Below, piece after piece: positions 57,535-64,000 of a DNA stretch of 64,000 bases. The stretch lies in contig JBBMOA010000001.1 in the NCBI GenBank assembly GCA_037954235.1, forward strand, positions 16,753,480-16,817,479, given 5' to 3'. The position numbers were made by a program, and so were the translations under genes. The notes beneath the pieces were generated by a model. That model made no database searches. It was not told the DNA's origin and worked only from the letters and a program-made list of their open reading frames with translations. Source of the stretch: Aulostomus chinensis. Its lineage: Eukaryota; Chordata; Actinopteri; Syngnathiformes; Aulostomidae. Positions within the stretch are counted from its first letter, which is position 1; each line of letters begins with the position of its first letter.

Positions 57535-58290
57535 TTTTCTTGGGTTCCCTCTTTCATTCATGTGTGATTTTAGTCTCAGCTCTCTAAACCTGAATGGAGC
57601 CAGAACCCATTTTAAAAGAGCTGCTCTTTTAAACTCCTGGAGATCAAGAGGATCCTGCCATGTTTGTCCAGGAGACCCACAGCACAACAGTCAGTGAATG
57701 GGGATGCAGGCAGGCTTTTAATGGGGGTCATTTGAAGTCCCAAGTCCAGTTGGAGCAGAGGGTGGAGTTTGATTCTCCAGGAGTTTTTGTTGTTGTTTTT
57801 TTACCAGTTTCTTTTGATTTGGAGGAAATCATTCCAGGTGTTTGAAAGAAGGTGAGAGCAACTTTGGAAAATGTTCAACTGGTGTTTTTAAATGTCTTTG
57901 CACCAACAAATGGTGGACAGGACAGCTTTTGAGACATTTTAATGCCACCGTTCAACAGTGAATCTGCTGGTTTCCTGTTTTTAGGAGCTGATGGGAGCTG
58001 CACAGAGAAGCTCTTTGAGACAGGAACCATTCAGAGCTCCACCCTGCTTCTTCCAGCAGGATCCACAGATCCACCAACACACCAGCTGTTTGATGAGTGG
58101 AGGCTTTTGACCAGGATTCCTAGACAGCACAGCTGGACTCACGCAACAGCTAACTTGTTAGCACCGACTAGACAGGAGCGCTTCTATGGTTTTACTCAGT
58201 GGTTCAATTTTTTAAAAGATGTCCCATTCAGCCTGTGGGTTTGAGTGATCACTCTTCAGTCTCCTGTTCTGTTTTATTAAAATATTCATT
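57535..58290 (+). pseudogene. L1-like LINE endonuclease remnant
   Basis: Blocks in order across several frames: LSSLNLNGARTHFKRAALLN (57570-57630), MFVQETHSTT (57660-57690) with the catalytic Glu, VFLNVFAPTNG (57886-57915), FLFLGADGSCTE (57968-58005, normally GGDFNCT), QHSWTHATANL with RQERFYGF (58118-58190), and VGLSDHSSVSCS (58226-58262). These are the ordered motifs of the APE-type endonuclease at the start of ORF2 in fish L1/Tx1-like LINEs. Frameshifts and stops separate them, and no reverse transcriptase follows. The remnant is cut off by a GA-rich microsatellite. Confidence 0.8.
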
Positions 58291-58301
58291 TAAAAGCTCC
58301 T

Positions 58302-58459
58302 GAGAGAGAGCGAGGGAGAGGGAGGGAGAGAGAGAGAGGGAGAGAGAGAGAGGGAGAGAGAGGGAGACAGAGAGAGGGGGAGAGAGAGATAGAGAGGGCG
58401 GGAGGGAGGGAGAGAGAGAGGGAGAGAGAGAGGGAGAGAGAGAGAGAGAGAGAGAGAGG
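58302..58459. repeat. (GA)n-rich microsatellite
   Basis: 158 bp of GAGA/GGGA words on the plus strand. The minus strand is therefore open as a Ser-Leu-Pro repeat, which is not a gene. Confidence 0.95.
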
Positions 58460-59164
58460 ATCAAACTGATCTCAAACTTGACTTCAAAATTCTCTGATTA
58501 TAATCATTTGTACTCCTTGATAGATTCATCACTACAGTGTCATAGAGGGTCCATTACTATTGCAGTATATTAAAGAATATAAGAACGAGGTTACCATCCA
58601 TGGAAATATAGTATTTCATGTATTGCAGTATATTTTCAAAGATATAACACTTTAATTTTTTTTAATAAGAGAGGCTTTAATGTCTGTCTTTGATGTCTAA
58701 ACTCTGACTCTGATGTCATTGGTGGTGACTGAATTCTACCCCCTGACAGACTGGGAAGGCTCCTATTGGTGATGTCATCATAAATACATGAAGGTCTTGT
58801 TTCAATGTTTTAACATTAAAGCTCATCTTGGTAAAACAATCAAGTTACCTGAACTAAGTTCTTGAAAAAAATGACTGTCACTGACTTAAATAAATCAAAT
58901 CTACTTCAAAGTTCCTTCTGTTGTCATAAGTCGGCCATTTTAAGTGTACTTGTAGTTCCAGAACATTCCAAGAGGAGATGATATGAATCATGTTGTTAGA
59001 TGAACTCTGTTCCTCTGCTTTGATGTTGGTGGACTGAGGGGAGTTTGCCTGAACCTGCTTGGACCTGCTGGCTCCTGCTCAGTCCCTCACTCAGCCTCAC
59101 TCAGCCTCAGCAGCACGGCTCCACTGAGGACTGATTCAGGTTCCTTGCAACCAAATAGGAGGAG
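58460..59164. other. Non-coding stretch, nothing recognised
   Basis: AT-rich, with short repeated words such as TTGCAGTATATT (58560 and 58623). No frames with motifs. Confidence 0.4.
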
Positions 59165-59222
59165 AGCTGAACCTTCTTGCTGGGAGGCCACAGTGCTGAC
59201 CACTGCACTATTGTGTCCCCTG
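59165..59222 (-). repeat. Head fragment of the tRNA-headed dispersed repeat
   Basis: GAACCTTCTTGCTGGGAGGC then CACAGTGCTGACCACTGCAC is the tRNA-like head seen at 51540-51590. Confidence 0.65.
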
Positions 59223-59290
59223 AAAATGCCACCACCTTGTTGGGCTTTTCTGTAACAGCAAGCACACATGAACACAGCAGCTTCTTCACA

Positions 59291-59363
59291 GGGCTGGTGG
59301 CGCAATGGATAACGCGTCTGACTACGGATCAGAAGATTCTAGGTTCAACTCCTGGCCAGCTCG
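59291..59363 (+). tRNA. tRNA-Arg (ACG)
   Basis: A 73-nt cloverleaf with acceptor GGGCTGG/CCAGCTC (one wobble), A box TGGCGCAATGGATAACGC, anticodon arm TCTGA-CTACGGA-TCAGA (anticodon ACG) and T arm CTAGG-TTCAACT-CCTGG. It is well preserved and close to vertebrate tRNA-Arg(ACG). No T4 run in the next 30 nt. Confidence 0.9.
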
Positions 59364-59460
59364 CTTTGAACTTTATACTGAGAAGATGAAGTGAGAACCA
59401 CTGATCAAAGTCACTGAAGTCCTCCCAGGTTCCCTCCTTGTCTGCTGGAAACATGAACAC

Positions 59461-60003
59461 ATGAATGATCCTGCTGCCTCTCATGTTAAGCTGCACTTGA
59501 CAGTGACAGCAGGAGAACAAAAATCCCAGTGTGTCATCAACATTTCCTGTCAATCAATGATAGAAGCTGTTGAATTTCTGGATCAGAACAAGGAGAAACC
59601 CACCCCTCACAGCCAGAAAAGCAATCTGGTATACGCTGTCAGATGCAGTGAGGCCTGCACGGATCTCTACATAGGGGAAACCAAACAGCCCCTCAACAAG
59701 CGCATGGCCCAACATAGAAGAGCCAACTCTGGAGGACAGGACTCAGCGGTTTTCCTCCACCTCAAGGAGGAAAGCCACTCCTTCCAGGACGACCATGTCC
59801 AAATACTCGACAGAGAGGACAGATGGTTTGAAAGAGGAGTTAAAGAAGCCATCCACGTCAGGATAGAGAAACCATCTTTGAACAGAGGAGGTGGACTGCG
59901 ACATTTCCTTTCACCTATTTACAACCAAGTCCTTTCAAAACTTCCCCAAAGAGCTCAGCTGAAAGACCCATGTGGAACGGCTGATGCCAGCACAGCCCAT
60001 TAG
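59461..60003 (+). CDS. Penelope-like element GIY-YIG endonuclease, 5'-truncated ORF
   Basis: An open frame of 180 residues. From residue about 44 it matches the C-terminal endonuclease of fish Penelope-like elements: SNLVYAVRCSEACTDLYIGE (54-73), the GIY-YIG signature as VYAV...LYIG, then TKQPLNKRMAQHRRA with the conserved Arg, REDRWFERGVKEAIHV with the likely catalytic Glu, and PSLNRGGGLRHFLSPIYN. The catalytic residues appear intact. The first 43 residues do not match and are probably flanking sequence open by chance, so the ATG at 59461 is not a real start. The element's reverse transcriptase is missing, so this is a dead 5'-truncated copy, though relatively young since its frame is open. 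Confidence 0.8.
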   Translation: MNDPAASHVKLHLTVTAGEQKSQCVINISCQSMIEAVEFLDQNKEKPTPHSQKSNLVYAVRCSEACTDLYIGETKQPLNKRMAQHRRANSGGQDSAVFLHLKEESHSFQDDHVQILDREDRWFERGVKEAIHVRIEKPSLNRGGGLRHFLSPIYNQVLSKLPQRAQLKDPCGTADASTAH

Positions 60004-60292
60004 CATCTGAGTGGTCGGTGAAACCCCCTAACGACCACCCCTGAAACTCCCTGACACCGCACAACGACTGTCGTTTGGAGAGGCCAGGTGAGTCTCGGGA
60101 GGGTCGTTTCCACCACAATAGCACTGACCACTCCCACATAGGTTTATAAACTGGAGTTTCCACACTCTCCACTAGAACTGAAGAAGCCTCTCGGATGAGA
60201 GGTGAAACGTCTTCAAGATAAACTTACGTCCAGTTGACCAGATTTTACTTCGCTTCGATCTACGATGACCTGGATGAATGAGAACCTACACA
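59590..60292 (+). mobile_element. 5'-truncated Penelope-like retroelement (3' end)
   Basis: Comprises the GIY-YIG coding end (to 60003) and about 290 bp of 3' sequence. The tail contains a nested hairpin, TGAAGA...TCTTCA (60179-60184/60210-60215) enclosing CCTCTC-GGAT-GAGAGG (60187-60202), and ends near GAATGAGAACCTACACA. The satellite starts immediately after, so the insertion, or the array edge, coincides with the element's 3' end. 5' truncation is usual for these elements. Confidence 0.75.
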
Positions 60293-62115
60293 TACATTAC
60301 TGTGAGCATCACTTTGAGTTTATTAGCAACTATCACTACATTACTGTTAGCATCATTTTGAGTTTATTAGCAATTCTTACGACATCACTGTAGCATTAAA
60401 TTGAGTTCATTAGCAACTCTTACTAAATGACTGCCAGCATCACTGTGAGGTTGTTCGAAACTCTTACTACATTACTGTAAGCATCACTGAGTTGATTAGC
60501 AACTATCACTACATTACTGTTAGCATCATGTTGAGTTCATTAGCAATTCTTACGACATCACTGTCCCATCAGTTTGAGATCATTACCATTTCTTCTGACA
60601 TCACTGTCGCATCACTTTGAGTTTATTAGCAACTATCACTACATTACTGTTAGCATCATTTTGAGTTTATTAGCAATTCTTACGACATCACTGTAGCATT
60701 AAATTGAGTTCATTAGCAACTCTTACTAAATGACTGCCAGCATCACTGTGAGGTTGTTCGAAACTCTTACTACATTACTGTAAGCATCATTGAGTTAATT
60801 AGCAACTATCACTACATTACTGTTAGCATCATTTTGAGTTCATTAGCAATTCTTCCGACATCACTGTAGCAATATTTTGAGGTTCGTAGCAACTTTTACT
60901 ACATTACTGTCGCATTATTTTGAGGTTCGTAGCAACACTTACTACATGACTGTCAGCATCACTTTGAGGTTATTCGAAACTTTCACTCCATTACTGGTAG
61001 CATCAATTTGAGTTCATTAGCAATTCTTACTGCATCAGTGTCGCAACATTTTGAGATCATTAGCAATTCTTCTGACATCACTGTCGCATTATTTTGAGGT
61101 TCGTAGCAACTCTTACTACATTACTGTTGCATTATTTAAAGGTTTGTAGCAACTCTTACTACATTACTGTCAGCATCACTTTGAGTTGATTAGCAACTAT
61201 CACTACATTACTGTTCGCATCATTTTGAGTTAATTAGCAATTCTTACGACATCACTGTAGCATTAAATTGAGGTTCGTAGCAACTCTTACTTAATGACTC
61301 TCAGCATCACTTTGAGGTTGTTCGAAACTCTTACTACATTACTGTAAGCATCACTGAGTTTATTAGCAACTATCACTACATTACTGTTAGCATCATTTAG
61401 AGTTCATTAGCAATTGTTACGACATCACTGTCGCACTATTTTGAGGTTCGTAGCAACTCTTACTACATTACTGTTGCATTATTTAAAGATTCGTAGCAAC
61501 TCTTACTACATTACTGTCAGCATCACTGAGTTTCTTAGCAACTATCACTACATTACTGTTAGCATCATCTTGAGTTCATTAGCAATTCTTCCGACATCAC
61601 TGTCGCAATATTTTTAGGTTCGTAGCAACTTTTATTACATTACTGTCGCATCATTTTGAGTTCATTAGCAATTCTTACTAAATCACTGTCGCATCATTTT
61701 GAGATCTTTAGCAATTCTTCTGACATCACTGTCGCATTATTTTGAGGTTCGTAGCAACTCTTACTACATGACTGTCAGCATCACTTTGAGGTTATTCGAA
61801 ACTTTCACTCCATTACTGTTAGCATCATTTTGAGTTCATTAGCAATTCTTACTACATCACTGTCGCATCATTTTGAGATCATTACCAATTCTTCTGACAT
61901 CACTGTCGCATTATTTTGAGGTTCGAAGCAACTTTTACTACTTTACTGTTGCATTATTTTGAGGTTCATAGCAACCCCTACTACATGACTGTCAGCATCA
62001 CTGAGTTTATTAGAAACTATCACTACATTACTGTTAGCATCATTTTGAGGTTAGAAGCCACTGTCACTACATGAGTGTCAGCATCACTTTGAGGTTGTTC
62101 GAAACTCTTACTACG
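60293..62115 (+). repeat. Minisatellite block 5, plus orientation (subfamily B)
   Basis: Same subfamily and orientation as blocks 3 and 4. An internal duplication of about 300 bp is visible (60310-60480 and 60610-60780 share GCATTAAATTGAGTTCATTA and GACTGCCAGCATCACTGTG). Confidence 0.95.
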
Positions 62116-64000
62116 GATCTAACAGTAATGGAGTGAAACTTTCGAATAACCTCAAAGTGATGCTGACAGTCATGTAGTAAGTGTTGCTACAAACCTCAAA
62201 ATAATGCGACAGTAATGTAGTACAAGTTGCTTCGAACCTCAAAATATTGCGACAGTGATGTCGGAAGAATTGCTAATGAACTCAAGATGATGCTAACAGT
62301 AATGTAGTGATAGTTGCTAAGAAACTCAGTGATGCTTCCAGTAATTTAGTGATACTTGCTAAAAAAATTAAAGTGATGCTGACAGTAATGTAGTAAGAGT
62401 TGCTACGAACCTTAAAATAATGCGACAGTAATGTCGTAAAAGTTGCTACGAACCTCAAAATATTGCGACAGTGATGTTGGAAGAATTGCTAATGAACTCA
62501 AAGTGATGCTAACAGTAATGTAGTAAGAGTTGCTACGAACCTCAAAATAATGCGACAGTAATGTAGTAAAAGTTGCTACGAACCTCAAAATATTGCGACA
62601 GTGATGTCGGAAGAATTGCTAATGAACTCAAAATGATGCTATCAGTAATGTAGTGATAGTTGCTAATCAAGTCAGTGATGCTTACAGTAATGTAGTAAGT
62701 GTTCCGAATAACCTCAAAGTGATGCTGACAGTCATGTAGTAAGAGTTGCTACGAACCTTAAAATAATGCGACAGTAATGTAGTAAAAGTTGCTCCGAACC
62801 TCAAAATATTGCGACAGTGATGTCGGAAGAATTGCTAATGAACTCAAAATGATGCTAAAAGTAATGTAGTGATACTTGCTAATCAACTCAGTGATGCTTA
62901 CAGTAATGTAGTAAGTGTTTCGAATAACCTCAAAGTGATGCTGACAGTCATGAAGTAAGAGTTGCTACGAAACTCAATATAATGCGACAGTAATGTAGTA
63001 AAAGTCGCTACGAACCTCAAAATATTGCGACAGTGATGTCGGAAGAATTGCTAAAGATCTCAAAATGATGCGACAGTGATTTAGTAAGAATTGCTCATGA
63101 ACTCAAAATGATGCTAACAGTAATGGAGTGAAGGTTTCGAATAACCTCAAAGCGATGCTGACAGTCATGTACTAAGAGTTGCTACGAACCTCAAAATAAT
63201 GCGACAGTGATGTCGGAAGAATTGCTAATGAACTCAAGATGATGCAAACAGCAATGTAGTGATAGTTGCTAAGAAACTCAGTGATGCTTACAGTAATGTA
63301 GTAAGAGTTTCGAACAACCTCAAAGTGATGCTGACAGTCATTTAGTAAGAGTTGCTAATGAACTCAATTCAATGCTACAGTGATGTCGTGAGACTTGCTC
63401 ATAAACTCAAAATGATGCTAACAGTAATGTAGTGATAGTTGCTAATAAACTCAAAGTGATGCTAACAGTAATGTAGTGATAGTTGCTAATAAACTCAAAG
63501 TGATGCTGACAGTAATGTAGTAAGAGTTGCTACGAACCTTAAAATAATGCAACAATAATGTTTTAAGAGTTGCTACGAACCTCAAAATAATGTGACAGTG
63601 ATGTCAGAAGAATTGCTAATGATCTCAAAATGATGCGACAGTGATTTATTTAGAATTGCTAATGAACTCAAAATGATGCTAACAGTAATGGAGTGAAAGT
63701 TTCGAACAACCTCAAAGTGATGCTGACAGTCATGTACTAGGAGTTGCTACGAACCTCAAAATAATGCGACAGTAATGTCAGAAGAATTGCTAATGATCTC
63801 AAAATGATGCGACAGTGATGTAGTAAGAATTGCTAATGAACTCAAAATGATGCTAACAGTAATGGAGTGAAACTTTCGAATAACCTCAAAGTGATGCTGA
63901 AAGTTATTTAGTAAGAGTTGCTACTAACCTCAAAATAATGCTACAGTGATGTTGAAGAATTGCTAATGAACTCAAAATGATGCTAAAAGTAATGTAGTGA
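62116..64000 (-). repeat. Minisatellite block 5, inverted part (subfamily B)
   Basis: From about 62119 the monomers read as reverse complements (CTAACAGTAATGGAGTGAAA, TTCGAATAACCTCAAAGTGA). The junction CTTACTACGGATCTAACAG contains only about 4 bp (GGAT) not explained by either side. It continues past the window's right edge. Confidence 0.95.

Noticed and set aside
58249..58464. Minus-strand frame of Ser/Leu/Pro repeats
   Set aside because: Translation of the GA microsatellite.
60179..60215. Hammerhead ribozyme
   Set aside because: The core is CGGATGA instead of CUGAUGA and no stem II can be drawn between GATGA and GAAAC; kept only as a hairpin observation.

Overview
The window looks like nuclear DNA of a ray-finned (teleost) fish. 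Three things point there: a spliced C2H2 zinc-finger gene with the leader exon and KEE-rich linker typical of expanded fish zinc-finger families; debris of element families common in fish (ZBED-, GTF2IRD2- and ZMYM1-type hAT transposases, L2 and L1-like LINEs, a Penelope-like element with a GIY-YIG domain, a tRNA-headed dispersed repeat); and eukaryotic snRNA and tRNA genes. No prokaryotic features are present. Species cannot be told from sequence alone.

About half of the window is one minisatellite with a monomer of roughly 43 bp (42-44), in blocks at 1-4380, 17628-35806, 36249-38656, 45557-47860 and 60293-64000. Subfamily A fills the first two blocks and the start of the third; subfamily B takes over at about 36590. 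Long higher-order duplications (about 0.9, 0.52, 1.56 and 1.9 kb) show recent amplification. Orientation flips at about 62116. One solo LTR (35807-36248) sits in the array.

Inside the satellite, at 38657-45556, is the most striking object: a tandem array of linked U1 and U2 snRNA genes (five U1, four U2, same strand, 1483-bp unit, one longer 1715-bp unit). It begins and ends in mid-spacer and is flanked by a 7-bp direct repeat made from satellite sequence, as if it arrived as one block. The RNAs are divergent: Sm sites and the U1-70K loop differ from the vertebrate norm, yet U2 stem IIa and U1 stem-loop III carry paired compensatory changes.

Two non-satellite islands remain. Island 1 (4381-17627) holds the one convincing protein-coding gene (zinc finger, minus strand, exons 14930-14666 and 13855-12537), a tRNA-Ala and a degenerate tRNA-Ala, an L2 reverse-transcriptase remnant, a terminal-inverted-repeat element upstream of the zinc-finger gene and two hAT remnants. 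Island 2 (47861-60292) holds five tRNA-like genes (Phe, Lys, initiator Met, Asn, Arg), none with a nearby T-tract terminator, plus LINE, hAT and Penelope remnants. The islands share a roughly 0.5-kb segment in inverted orientation (8838-9330 and 48730-49255).

There is no operon-like organisation. The expressed candidates are the zinc-finger gene, some tRNAs and the snRNA array; the rest is repeat-derived.
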